Shown here one piece after another: positions 57,801-64,000 of a stretch of 64,000 nt of DNA. The notes under the pieces were generated by a model. That model was not told the DNA's origin, did no database searches, and saw only the letters and a list, made by a program, of their open reading frames with translations. The stretch spans positions 124,001 through 188,000 of the forward strand of contig NZ_FOKA01000008.1 of the NCBI RefSeq assembly GCF_900111925.1. The letters run 5' to 3'. A program made the position numbers and the translations under genes. This DNA is from Cellulomonas marina. Its GTDB lineage: Bacteria > Actinomycetota > Actinomycetes > Actinomycetales > Cellulomonadaceae. Every line of letters begins with the position of its first letter. Positions within the stretch are counted from its first letter, which is position 1.

Positions 57801-58158
57801 GGGCGAGCCCCGCAGGCCGAGCCGTCCCGACGAGCGGGAGGTCCGGGTCGCGGCGACCCCCACGGCGACGGGCACCCGTCTCGTGCTCACCTGGGACGGC
57901 GGCGGGACCGGCGGGCGGGCGATCGACGCCTACGCCGTCCGGGTGCTCGGTCCCGGGTCCGTCGAGCTCGCCGCCGACGAGGTGGACGGCCGGACGACGA
58001 CGGCCCGGGTGGACGTGCCGTCGGAGCGGGCCGCGCCCGGGTCGACCGTGACGGTCCAGGTCCGCGCCCGCAACGCGCAGGGGTGGGCGGACTGGTCGTC
58101 GCCCGGCACGCACGTCGTCCTGCCCGACCCCGTCCCCGCCGACCCCGTCCTGCCCTGA
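51856..58158 (+). CDS. giant membrane-anchored Ig-like/fibronectin type III protein
   Basis: A 2,100-residue envelope protein. The Arg-rich N-terminus and one span (AALVTVPVLVAMLALVG, about 37-53) predict an inside start with everything else outside. Residues 55-410 look like a beta-propeller (repeats such as GGVWLTATDLGRLGRWNVPV, GGLWVRTPATLGGLDTG). About eleven Ig/cadherin-like modules follow (recurring VLPVLDNDV, PLANDVDPDGG, VRVLANDVDSGG, ATDPDGDAL), rich in Asp-Gly pairs that may bind calcium. The last 580 residues hold about six FN3-like modules (LAWSPPDAHGDPVTGYRV..., VEWTPAPSTGSPVSGYTV...). No sorting signal or catalytic motif is seen. It overlaps the kinase gene by GTGA. Probably a cell-surface scaffold or adhesin monitored by the kinase (inference). 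Confidence 0.9.
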   Translation: MRRPAATARRVTARPTARPTGRATVLTAVPPRLRRAAALVTVPVLVAMLALVGRGVPTTTLDLDDGGVWLTATDLGRLGRWNVPVQDLDGGLVATGTAVDVRQDGADVLLLEATGPALVDPAAVTVAASATAPGAAVALAGGTVALVGPGGGLWVRTPATLGGLDTGTTPTDADLGAGGRAVVTRSGAVVAVTASGELLTGVPAPTGTGATLRPADAPLADLTADAGDDADPVARPVDALTAVGEVPVALTGSTLRTPAGAVRLTGDDLVLQQPGPAAGTVLVASRTALLEVALDGSRTVEHPAGGDGVPSAPVRVAGCLHGAWVGAAGAGTSLQACGGAADERTPLEGVGAGTDLVFRVNRSHVVLNDTRAGRVWLPGVDAAVRTPDWLQAVPEEDDGDDDGDAQGDLSTPVDEAACTPESAPPRAVDDDLVVRAGRTTVLPVLDNDVASACGLLVVTEVEALPATVGRLEAVDGGRRLQVTVPPDAQGAAEVLYTVADGLGTSAPSTATLRLTVAAEGADGPPVQETRPHLVVEVGGQAARDVLATFRDPDGDPLQLVGAAPEPTGAGAAAGPAAGPAAGPAAGLTVRSEPGGRVTVAAAPGAATGTATVHLQASDGSSVVDGTLEVEVRAAGAAGLALETLLVRTFVDEPVVVEPLTALRRQPAGEPRLAAVADAPGVALTTDLAGGRFTARAARPGTYYVGVTVAVGSAQAEGLVRVDVVARPEQDAPPVAVPDVALVRPLGSVTVDPLANDVDPDGGVLVLGAVRAHGGAPVDVQVLEHRFVRVEPTQELAAPVELEYEVSDGTTTVRGQITVRQVPVQAAPRPPVVEPVTVAVRTGGVVTVPVLDHATDPDGDALALAPVLAEPLPDGDGLLFVAGDVLRYQAPARALTTHATVTVTDGTHAVSTRVTVVVHASDAATKAPPEPRALTARVFAGETVRIAVPLVGIDPDGDGVTLLGADGVPARGRVVATGPDWLEYEAMPGEHGTDTFTYAVEDWVGQRAVGAVRVGVVPRPPGAADVSARPDDVLVRPGQRVEVRVLANDVDSGGSPLTLRPDLVLTDAATQAVPVDANAAVVGSRVVVDTPPRDAVLHVTYTADNGRGSSRRGLLTVTVAADAPVLPPVARDVVVPAADTRDRTQVAVDVLAVAANPSGPLEDLRVTVPASVADVARVDRSGRVVVTLVEHAQTVPFLLTNTAAPAGTPGSWAFVTVPALGFFPPTPRPRAPELRVAEGGVLTIDLDEQVQVAPGRRPSVAGTVQASRSAGAPVVLDGRTVQYTPAPGYAGPASVSVPVSDRTGPDDPHARLATVTLLVTVYAVTDHPPTFAADVLDVVAGGDAVEMDLNRWVHGPAGADDAAQGFTFTLAAAVPAGFRATVDDDVLRVSADPATPRGSTARLSLLVGYGRAGLLPVEVEVRVLASMQRTARVADRTVVTAAGRPVVVDVLAGAYNPFPGTPLEVVGATVDPSVDASAGVAAGTATTDGTTVTVAPAPRGSGTVVVRLRVRDATHDPQREVAATVTVVVRDRPDAPGTPAVVEEGDRTVVLAWSPPDAHGDPVTGYRVVASPGGLEQACAGTTCTVGGLTNGQTYTFTVAARNGVDWSEASAPSAPAHPDAVPGAPGTPVATRGDGSLVVEWTPAPSTGSPVSGYTVELSPAPVGGPATTTVTGTRVTLPRLTNGTAYAVRVRATNAAPAPGPWSAWSVPVSPAGVPAAPAVTATRQESAADGEATVEVTWAAPAGNGDDALTYQVRVDGGAPVDVGTALAWTITDAVRGRAYAVDVRARNVAGTGPWGSATGETWSAPGAPGAGTAAAVEPAAGVPWGRGVARWTWTPPASAGGASLRVARYELEGCAADGATACTRTDLMAGTVDGARVRAVNDRGLAGPWTELGQVVVRTAPDAPAVDVGPGTAVDEVAVAVTEGGDGGAPVTVRRWRVDGGPWREGRPPAVLEADGGAATVAVEVLVGNALGTATGAGSGEPRRPSRPDEREVRVAATPTATGTRLVLTWDGGGTGGRAIDAYAVRVLGPGSVELAADEVDGRTTTARVDVPSERAAPGSTVTVQVRARNAQGWADWSSPGTHVVLPDPVPADPVLP
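53566..53613 (+). repeat. four 12-bp tandem units inside the Ig/FN3 gene
   Basis: Units of type CCGGCCGCGGGG encode repeated Gly-Pro-Ala-Ala, in frame, between two Ig-like modules. Confidence 0.85.
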
Positions 58159-58287
58159 GCCGTCCCGCCCGAAGTCCTCCAGCCCGGCCCGCCCCGGCCG
58201 ATGGGCCGGCTGGGACCGGGGGACCGGTCCCGCGTGGGCCGGCCGGCACGGGCGGCCCCGCAGGACGGCAGGAGAGGGGTGCGCCAC
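58159..58287 (+). other. 129-bp gap between the Ig/FN3 and MoxR genes
   Basis: Contains inverted GC-rich runs (AGCCCGGCCC at 58181-58190 facing GGGCCGGCT at 58203-58211) that could form a hairpin, then AGGAGAGGGG before the MoxR start. It is the largest break in the locus and could attenuate or reprocess the transcript; no TANNNT is visible. Confidence 0.4.
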
Positions 58288-59244
58288 GTGGACGCCGAGC
58301 AGGGCGCCTGGTTCGCCGAGACGTTCGACCTCCTGGTCGCCGGGGTCGGCCAGGTGGTGCTGGGCAAGGAGCGCACCGTCCGCACGGCCCTCATGGCCAT
58401 GGTCGCCGAGGGGCACCTCCTGCTGGAGGACGCCCCGGGGACCGGCAAGACGTCGCTGGCCAAGGCGCTCGCGGCGTGCGTGCAGGGCACCCACAGCCGC
58501 ATCCAGTTCACCCCGGACCTGCTGCCCTCCGACGTCACGGGCGTGAGCGTCTGGGACCAGGGCCGGGGGCGCTTCGAGTTCCACCGGGGCCCCGTCTTCG
58601 CCTCCGTCGTCCTGGCCGACGAGATCAACCGCGCGTCGCCGAAGACGCAGTCGGCGCTGCTGGAGGTCATGGAGGAGGGCAACGTCACGGTCGACGGCGT
58701 CAGCCACCCCGTCGGCACCCCGTTCATGGTCATCGCCACGCAGAACCCCGTCGAGCAGGCGGGCACGTACCGCCTGCCCGAGGCGCAGCTCGACCGGTTC
58801 CTCGTGCGCACCTCGCTCGGCTACCCCGACCGCGCCGCCACGCTGGAGATCCTCGCGGGCGCCCGCGACCGCACGGGCGACCTCGAGCCGCTGGTCACCA
58901 CCGCCGCCCTGGGGGAGATGAGCGCCATCGCGGGGCGCGTCCACGTCGACACGGCGGTGCTCGACTACGTCGCGCGGCTCGTCGAGGCGACGCGCGAGGA
59001 CCCGCGCACGGTCCTGGGCGTCAGCGTGCGCGGCGCGCTGGCCCTCGTGCGGTGCGCGCGCGTCTGGGCGGCGTCGGCGGGCCGCGGGCACGTGCTGCCC
59101 GCGGACGTGAAGGACCTCGTCGGCCCCGTGCTCGCGCACCGGCTCCTGCTGACCCCCGACGCCGAGCTCGACGGGGTCGGCGCGCACGACGTCGTCGCCG
59201 ACGTCCTCGAGCGGACCCCGGCGCCGACCGTCCGCCTGGTGTGA
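58288..59244 (+). CDS. MoxR-family AAA+ ATPase
   Basis: A 318-residue chaperone-like ATPase that usually helps assemble or activate protein complexes together with DUF58 proteins. It has Walker A LEDAPGTGKTSLAKAL, the MoxR signature RIQFTPDLLPSDVTG, Walker B SVVLADEINRASPKTQSALLEVMEE, sensor 1 FMVIATQNPVEQAGTYRLPEAQLDRFLVR, and a helical lid with LGVSVRGALALVRCARVWAA. GTG 58288 is preferred, 8 bases after GAGGGG; GTG 58279, three codons earlier, is also possible. The DUF58 gene follows 7 bases after the stop. Confidence 0.95.
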   Translation: MDAEQGAWFAETFDLLVAGVGQVVLGKERTVRTALMAMVAEGHLLLEDAPGTGKTSLAKALAACVQGTHSRIQFTPDLLPSDVTGVSVWDQGRGRFEFHRGPVFASVVLADEINRASPKTQSALLEVMEEGNVTVDGVSHPVGTPFMVIATQNPVEQAGTYRLPEAQLDRFLVRTSLGYPDRAATLEILAGARDRTGDLEPLVTTAALGEMSAIAGRVHVDTAVLDYVARLVEATREDPRTVLGVSVRGALALVRCARVWAASAGRGHVLPADVKDLVGPVLAHRLLLTPDAELDGVGAHDVVADVLERTPAPTVRLV

Positions 59245-59251
59245 GGCGCCC

Positions 59252-60577
59252 GTGACGTCCACCGCCCCGACCGTGCGGGTGACGCCCGCGGGCGCGCTCG
59301 CGCTCGTCGTCGTGCCCGCGGCCGCGGTCGTGCACCGCGTCCTGGGCTGGGCCGAGGCGGGGGCCCTCGCGGCGGGGCTCGGCCTGGTCCTGGCCGTCGC
59401 AGCGCTCGGCGTCCTCGGGCGGGCGCCCTACGCCGTCACGCTGTCGCTGGGCGACGCGCGGGCGGTCGTCGGGGGGCGGGCCGTCGGCGCGGTGCGGGTC
59501 CGCAACCGGTCGCGCCGCCGCACCCTGCCGCATCGGCTCCGGCTGGCGGCCGGGTCCGGCCCGGGCGCGGAGCTGGCCGTGCCGGCCCTGCCGCCCGGCG
59601 AGGGCTGGGAGGAGCTGCTGGTCGTGCCGGCGCCGCGCCGCGGACGGGTCGTCGTCGGGCCGGTCGCCGCCGAGCGGGGCGAGACCCTCGGCCTCGTGCG
59701 CCGGACCGTGCGGTACGCGCCCGCCGTCGAGGTGCTCGTGCACCCGCGGACGCTGGACCTGCCGGCGGGCCGCGCCGGTCTCCTGCGGGACCTCGAGGGC
59801 GTCGCCGACCGCGCGAGCGCCGACCTGTCCCAGTCCTTCCACGCCTTGCGCGAGTACGTCGCCGGCGACGACCGCCGCGCCATCCACTGGCGCTCGAGCG
59901 CGCGGCTGGGCACGCTCCTCGTCCGGCAGGACGAGGACGTGCGCCGCACGCGCGTCCTGCTGCTGCTCGCGGAGGACCCCGCGCTCTGGGCGGACGCCGA
60001 CGAGGTCGAGACCGGCGTGTCCGTGCTCGCGTCCCTCGCGCTGCAGGCCATGGCCGAGGGCCGGGAGGTCGCCGTCCTGGCCGGCGACGAGCGCCTGCCC
60101 ACGACGACCCGCACGGCCCTGCTGGACGCGTGCGCCCGGTTCGAGGCACCCGTGCCCCCCGCGGGCGACCGCCGGGACGTCGCCCCGCCGACGGCGGGAG
60201 GGGCCGACGACCCCGCGGACGCCGGCCCGCTCGACGCCGTGGCGCGCCGGGCGCGACGGCACGGCGGCGGGGCCGCGCTGGTCGTGGTCGTCACGGGCTC
60301 GACCGCGGCGCCGCACGCCCTCGTCCGGGCCGCCCACGCGGCGCCGGCGGGCGCGCGCGCCGTGGTGCTGACGTGCGGCGACGGGCAGCGCCCCGACGGG
60401 CAGCGCCCCGACGAGCAGCGCGCGGACGAGCAGCGCCCCGACGAGCAGCGCGCGGACGAGCAGCGCCCCGACGATGAGCGCCCGGCGGCCCCGACGCACG
60501 CCGTCGGGCACCGCGCGGTGCTGCGCGTCGCGGCGCTGGCCGACCTGCCGGCCGCCACCCGGGCGGGTGCGGCGTGA
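59252..60577 (+). CDS. DUF58-domain membrane protein
   Basis: The usual partner of MoxR. The 441-residue protein has two N-terminal helices (ALALVVVPAAAVVHRVLGWAEAGALAAGLGLVLAVAALGVLG), a beta-rich segment (VRVRNRSRRRTLPHRLRLAAG...RGRVVVGPVAAER), and the DUF58 signature FHALREYVAGDDRRAIHWRSSARLGTLLVRQDED leading into a von Willebrand A-like fold (RVLLLLAEDPALWADADEVETGVSVLASLALQA). The tail region carries seven DGQRP/DEQRA pentapeptides from a 15-bp repeat. The stop overlaps the transglutaminase gene by GTGA. Confidence 0.92.
   Translation: MTSTAPTVRVTPAGALALVVVPAAAVVHRVLGWAEAGALAAGLGLVLAVAALGVLGRAPYAVTLSLGDARAVVGGRAVGAVRVRNRSRRRTLPHRLRLAAGSGPGAELAVPALPPGEGWEELLVVPAPRRGRVVVGPVAAERGETLGLVRRTVRYAPAVEVLVHPRTLDLPAGRAGLLRDLEGVADRASADLSQSFHALREYVAGDDRRAIHWRSSARLGTLLVRQDEDVRRTRVLLLLAEDPALWADADEVETGVSVLASLALQAMAEGREVAVLAGDERLPTTTRTALLDACARFEAPVPPAGDRRDVAPPTAGGADDPADAGPLDAVARRARRHGGGAALVVVVTGSTAAPHALVRAAHAAPAGARAVVLTCGDGQRPDGQRPDEQRADEQRPDEQRADEQRPDDERPAAPTHAVGHRAVLRVAALADLPAATRAGAA
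60380..60484 (+). repeat. seven 15-bp tandem units inside the DUF58 gene
   Basis: Units of types GACGGGCAGCGCCCC and GACGAGCAGCGCGCG alternate in frame. Confidence 0.9.
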
Positions 60578-63051
60578 GCGCCGCGCCCCCGGTGCGGGAG
60601 CCGGTCGTGGTGGCCGCCCCGTCGACCGCCCCGTCGACCGCCTTCTCGACCGCCCCGTCGACCGGTTCAGGGGGACCGGCACGACGGGCGGCGGTCGTCG
60701 ACCTCGTCGCCGGGCTCGCGGCGCTGGGCGTCGCGCTGGCGCCGCTCGTCGCGCTGCACGGCGGCACGGTGGCGGTGCCGGCGCTCGTCGGGGGCCTCGC
60801 AGCCGGCGCCGGCGTCGCGGCCCTGGCGGCGGCGCGGCGATGGTCCGCACCGGCCACGCTGCTGGCGGTGCTCGTCGTCCACCTGCTGGCCGGCGGCGCG
60901 CTCGCGGCGCCCGGCACGACGGTGGCCGGCGTCGTGCCGACCGCGGCGACCCTGCGCGCCCTCGGTCCCGGCGTCGTGGACGCCCCGCACGCGCTGCTCA
61001 CGCTCACCCCCCCGATCGGCGGGGACGGGGAGGTGCTGCTCACCGCCTGGGTGCTCGCGCTCCTCGGCGCGGCGGCCGTGGCGTCCGGGGCGCTGCGGTC
61101 GTCGGCCCGCGGCCTCGCACGGGCGGCCGTCGTGCTCGTCCCGCCGCTCGTGGCGGCCGCCGTCGCCCTGCTCGGCACGGCGACCCCCGCGCCGGCGCCG
61201 GCGGTGACGGGCGCCGCGCTCGCGGGGCTGCTCGTCGCCGGTGCCGTGCTCCGGCGGCTCCCACGGGCGGGCGCGGCCGCGACCGCGCGCACCGCCCTCG
61301 TCGGCGCCCTGGCCGTCGGCCTCGCCGTCGGCGGCGGCGTCGCCGCGGGCGCGGGCGGCGCGGCGGGGGGCGCGCGCTTCGTCCTGCGCGAGCACGTGGT
61401 GCCCCCCTTCGAGCTGCGGGACCGGCCGAGCCCGCTGTCCTCGTTCCGCGCCCTCGTCGCCCGGGACGACGAGGTGCTGCTGCGCGCCACCGGGCTCGTT
61501 CCCGGCGCACGCGTCCGGCTGGCGACCCTCGACCGCTACGACGGGACGGTCTGGGGCGTCGCGGGCGGATCGGGCACGGGAGGGTCCGGGGTGCTGCGGC
61601 GCGTGGCGTCCGGGACCCCTCTCCCGCCGCGCGCGACGGGCCTCGCCCCGACGCGCGGTGCAGGGACGCGCGAGGTGACCGTGCGTCTGGAGGCCGCGGG
61701 GCTGCGCGGGGTCTGGCTCCCGACGGTCGGCCGGACGACCCAGGTGACGGCGGGGGCCGGTGTCGAGGCGACCGACCTGCGCTGGGACGACGCCACCGGC
61801 ACCGCGGTCGACGCCGGCGGCCTGGCCGCGGGCGACGCCTGGACCGTCCGCGCGCTGGTGGACCCGGTGCCCGCGGACGCCCTGGTCGGGGACGCGCCGC
61901 CCGCCGACGTGCCGCTGCCCGACGTCACCGGCGTCCCCGAGGCCGTGGGCGCCCGCGCCCAGGAGGTCGCGCGCGGGGCCGGTGCCCCCGTGCAGGTCGC
62001 TCGCGCGCTGTCCGCCTGGCTCACCGACGAGGGCTGGTTCAGCCACGGGCTCGTCGCCACCGGCGACCACCCGTCGGCGCCCGGCCACGGTGCGGCCCGG
62101 CTCACCGAGCTCGTCGGGGGCGACCTCATGGTGGGCGACGACGAGCAGTACGCCGCCGTCCTCGCGCTCATGGCGCGGCGCGTGGGGCTGCCGAGCCGCG
62201 TCGTCGTCGGGTTCGCGCCCACGGACGAGCAGCTCGCCGCCGGCACGGTCGCCCTGCGCGGCTCCGACGTCCACGCGTGGGTCGAGGTCGCGCTCGCGGG
62301 CTGGGGCTGGGTGCCCTTCGACCCCACCCCGCCGCGCGAGCGCACCCCGCAGGAGGACCGCACGAGCGCGCCCGACGACGCCCAGCCGCAGGTGCGCCAG
62401 CCCCCGCCCGCCGAGCCCGAGGCGCAGGCACCGCCGGAGGAGGACACCGAGCAGCCGCGCACGGGGCGCCGGGACGTCCCCGCGCCGGAGGGCAGGTCGT
62501 GGCGCGCGGTCGCGGCCGTCGTCGGCGTCGTCGGCGGGCCCGCGCTGCTCCTGCTGGGCCCGCCGCTGGCCGTGGTCGCGCTCAAGGCGTGGCGACGACG
62601 ACGCCGTCGGCGCGGGCCCGACACCGTCCGGCGCGTCGCGGACGGGTGGCAGGAGCTGCTCGACCGGGCGCGCGACCTCGGGCACCTGCCGACGCCCTCC
62701 GCCACGCGCGAGGAGGCGGCCGAGGCGCTCGTCGCCGCCGTGCTGGCGCGCCGCGGGCGTCGCGCCGGACGGGCCGATGCGCCGTCCGCCGCCGCGCGGC
62801 TGCACGCCTCCGCCCGTGGCCTGGCGCGCAGCGCCGACGCCCACGTCTTCGCCCCCGGCCGCCCGACGCCCGCCGAGGCGGACGCCGTGTGGGCCGAGAC
62901 CGACGGCGCCCTCGCCGCGCTCGACGCGGTCCTGCCCCCGCTGCGACGCCTGCGCGCCCGCGCCGCCGTCGCGTCCCTGCGTCGCACCCGGCCGGTGCGC
63001 CCGCGGTCCCTCGTCCGACGTCCCGCCGTCCTGCCTGGAGCCCTGCGATGA
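60574..63051 (+). CDS. TgpA-like transglutaminase-fold membrane protein with a non-canonical active site
   Basis: An 825-residue protein. Residues 30-260 hold about seven to eight hydrophobic helices (DUF3488-like), followed by an external region with a beta-rich domain (RFVLREHVVPPFELRDRPSPLSSFRALVARDDEVLLRATG) and a transglutaminase core near 460-590. His near 567 (DVHAWVEV) and Asp near 583 (PFDPTP) are kept, but the position where the family has Cys (GxCxx(Y/F)) reads GDDEQYA near 521-527, giving Asp. One more helix (AVVGVVGGPALLLLGPPLAVVAL, about 645-668) and a cytoplasmic DUF4129-like basic tail follow. Catalysis by the usual thiol route is therefore unlikely. It overlaps both neighbours. 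Confidence 0.9.
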   Translation: MSAAPPVREPVVVAAPSTAPSTAFSTAPSTGSGGPARRAAVVDLVAGLAALGVALAPLVALHGGTVAVPALVGGLAAGAGVAALAAARRWSAPATLLAVLVVHLLAGGALAAPGTTVAGVVPTAATLRALGPGVVDAPHALLTLTPPIGGDGEVLLTAWVLALLGAAAVASGALRSSARGLARAAVVLVPPLVAAAVALLGTATPAPAPAVTGAALAGLLVAGAVLRRLPRAGAAATARTALVGALAVGLAVGGGVAAGAGGAAGGARFVLREHVVPPFELRDRPSPLSSFRALVARDDEVLLRATGLVPGARVRLATLDRYDGTVWGVAGGSGTGGSGVLRRVASGTPLPPRATGLAPTRGAGTREVTVRLEAAGLRGVWLPTVGRTTQVTAGAGVEATDLRWDDATGTAVDAGGLAAGDAWTVRALVDPVPADALVGDAPPADVPLPDVTGVPEAVGARAQEVARGAGAPVQVARALSAWLTDEGWFSHGLVATGDHPSAPGHGAARLTELVGGDLMVGDDEQYAAVLALMARRVGLPSRVVVGFAPTDEQLAAGTVALRGSDVHAWVEVALAGWGWVPFDPTPPRERTPQEDRTSAPDDAQPQVRQPPPAEPEAQAPPEEDTEQPRTGRRDVPAPEGRSWRAVAAVVGVVGGPALLLLGPPLAVVALKAWRRRRRRRGPDTVRRVADGWQELLDRARDLGHLPTPSATREEAAEALVAAVLARRGRRAGRADAPSAAARLHASARGLARSADAHVFAPGRPTPAEADAVWAETDGALAALDAVLPPLRRLRARAAVASLRRTRPVRPRSLVRRPAVLPGALR

Positions 63052-64000
63052 CCACCACGGTCGAGCCCCGCCCGTCCTCGTCCGCCGCCGTGCGCGCCGG
63101 CGCCTCCGCCGGTGCCTCCGCCGCCGCACCCGCCTCCGCCGCCGCCTCCGCGGCCGAGTCGTTCGCGCCGGATGCGGTAGCGGCCGAGGTGGTCCCGCCC
63201 GACGCGGTCGCGCCCGTCCCGATGCCCGTCCCGGTGCCCGTCCCGATGCCCGTCTCGGTGCCCGTCCCGGTGCCCGTCCTCGCGCCCACCCGTGGCCTGC
63301 GCCGGTGGCGCCTGGCGCTGGCCGAGCGGCGCCGCCGGCGGGAGGACGACGCGGCCTGGATCCGGCGCGCCGCGGGGGTGGACGAGCCCGGCGCCCGCCC
63401 CCGGCCCTCCTGGCCGGCACGGGTCGACGGCCCGACGGGCGTCACCACGGCAGCGGCGTCGTCGGGCGGCCCCGGGCCCGTCCCGGGCGGGGCCGACCCG
63501 GTCGTGCCCGACGCGTGGTGGGAGGCCGTCGCCGAGCGGGAGCTGCCCGCGCGCGCCGCCCGCCCGCTGCGTCCCGCGCGCCCCGCCCGTGCGTCCGACG
63601 AGGTCGAGGCCGCGCTGACCCGGCTGCTCGTCCTGCCCCCGGACCTCGGCGGCGGCGCGGGAGCCCCCGACGGGCACCCCTGGGCCGGCGGTGCCCCCGA
63701 CGGCCCGACCCTCCCCGAGGTGCTCGGCGGGCCCGCGACCGGCGCCCGCATCACGTTCCCGCACGTGCCGTCCGGTCCGGTCCGCGCGGTGCCGGCGTCG
63801 TCCGTGCGGGACTCGTCGGGCGCGCCGTCGGTGCGGTCGGTGCCGTCGTCGGCCCCGGACGCCGACCTCGAGGCGCTCGGCCCGGTCGCGCTCACCGTGC
63901 GCCGGCCGGCCCCGTCGTCGGCCCCGCAGGTCCCGCCGGTCGACGGCTCGGGGAGCGCGTCGCCGGCCGCCCGGCTCGTCACCGCCGACGGGCGGCAGGT
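63048..64000 (+). CDS. N-terminal part of an uncharacterised Pro/Val-repeat protein (runs off the window)
   Basis: ATG 63048 overlaps the transglutaminase stop by ATGA and the frame stays open for 317 codons to the window end. The visible part is Ala/Ser-rich, then a Val-Pro repeat (VPMPVPVPVPMPVSVPVP), then a basic amphipathic stretch (LRRWRLALAERRRRREDDAAWIRRAAG), two Trp-rich spots (DAWWEAV) and Pro-rich linkers. The last residues (ARLVTADGRQV) look like the first strand of an FHA domain, and in related loci an FHA- and/or RDD-domain protein sits here; that is inference. No membrane span is seen yet. Confidence 0.75.
   Translation, partial: MTTTVEPRPSSSAAVRAGASAGASAAAPASAAASAAESFAPDAVAAEVVPPDAVAPVPMPVPVPVPMPVSVPVPVPVLAPTRGLRRWRLALAERRRRREDDAAWIRRAAGVDEPGARPRPSWPARVDGPTGVTTAAASSGGPGPVPGGADPVVPDAWWEAVAERELPARAARPLRPARPARASDEVEAALTRLLVLPPDLGGGAGAPDGHPWAGGAPDGPTLPEVLGGPATGARITFPHVPSGPVRAVPASSVRDSSGAPSVRSVPSSAPDADLEALGPVALTVRRPAPSSAPQVPPVDGSGSASPAARLVTADGRQ
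63212..63283 (+). repeat. six 12-bp tandem units in the last gene
   Basis: Units of type GCCCGTCCCG followed by AT or GT, in frame, encoding the Val-Pro-Met-Pro/Val-Pro-Val-Pro run. Confidence 0.9.

Noticed and set aside
50563..59262. A 2,899-codon open frame on the minus strand opposite kinase, Ig/FN3 and MoxR genes
   Set aside because: It is a by-product of extreme G+C: stop codons are rare in every frame. Its translation is Arg/Gly/His/Asp-rich low complexity with no domain, while the plus strand has clear families throughout.

Overview
The window is very high-G+C actinobacterial DNA. Codon third positions are almost all G or C, GTG starts are common, and many genes are joined by 4-base GTGA or ATGA stop/start overlaps. 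Gene content and order (comEA-comEC-holA, rpsT, lepA-hemW, hrcA-dnaJ-rsmE-phoH-ybeY-CBS protein-era, then an envelope phospho-signalling locus) suggest a Micrococcales chromosome, Cellulomonadaceae or Promicromonosporaceae-like. That placement is inference. It is mostly conserved chromosome: I see no IS element, prophage, CRISPR array, rRNA or tRNA gene.

1-19,131 is a mixed metabolic and regulatory region. It holds a membrane-protein tail, PEP carboxylase, a DEAD-box RNA helicase, a CYTH-like protein, a double-VOC dioxygenase behind a strong palindrome, a NarL-type two-component system, an ABC-2 exporter pair, a glutathionyl-hydroquinone-reductase-like protein, an F420/LLM oxidoreductase, a membrane metallophosphoesterase with an acidic pentapeptide array, a small VOC protein, an ECF sigma factor with a SnoaL-like tail overlapping a DtxR-type regulator, and an MFS exporter behind an inverted repeat.

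19,128-29,720 is core information processing and competence: leuS, comEA-comEC (ComEC lacks its usual metallo-beta-lactamase end), holA, a degenerate EAL protein, an XRE-TPR regulator, rpsT and an orphan PemK/MazF-like toxin. 29,812-33,196 is a tight three-gene cassette: circularly permuted ATP-grasp, alpha-E protein and transglutaminase. 33,201-47,351 is the conserved translation/heat-shock/ribosome-maturation run from lepA to era, with hrcA under a CIRCE operator, followed by a membrane alpha/beta hydrolase.

47,485-64,000 is the most striking part: one co-directional locus encoding a PP2C phosphatase, an FHA-type protein, a membrane Ser/Thr kinase, a 2,100-residue membrane-anchored protein with about eleven Ig/cadherin-like and six FN3-like modules, a MoxR ATPase, a DUF58 protein, a TgpA-like transglutaminase whose expected catalytic Cys is Asp, and an eighth gene running off the end. 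I infer an envelope-spanning sensing/assembly system controlled by reversible phosphorylation.

Two window-wide themes stand out. First, many transcription units start with a TANNNT hexamer only 6-8 bases before a GTG/ATG, with no ribosome binding site, which predicts leaderless mRNAs. Second, many genes carry tandem 12- or 15-bp repeats that keep the reading frame and encode low-complexity linkers, while intergenic arrays have 6, 12, 13, 14 or 21-bp periods.
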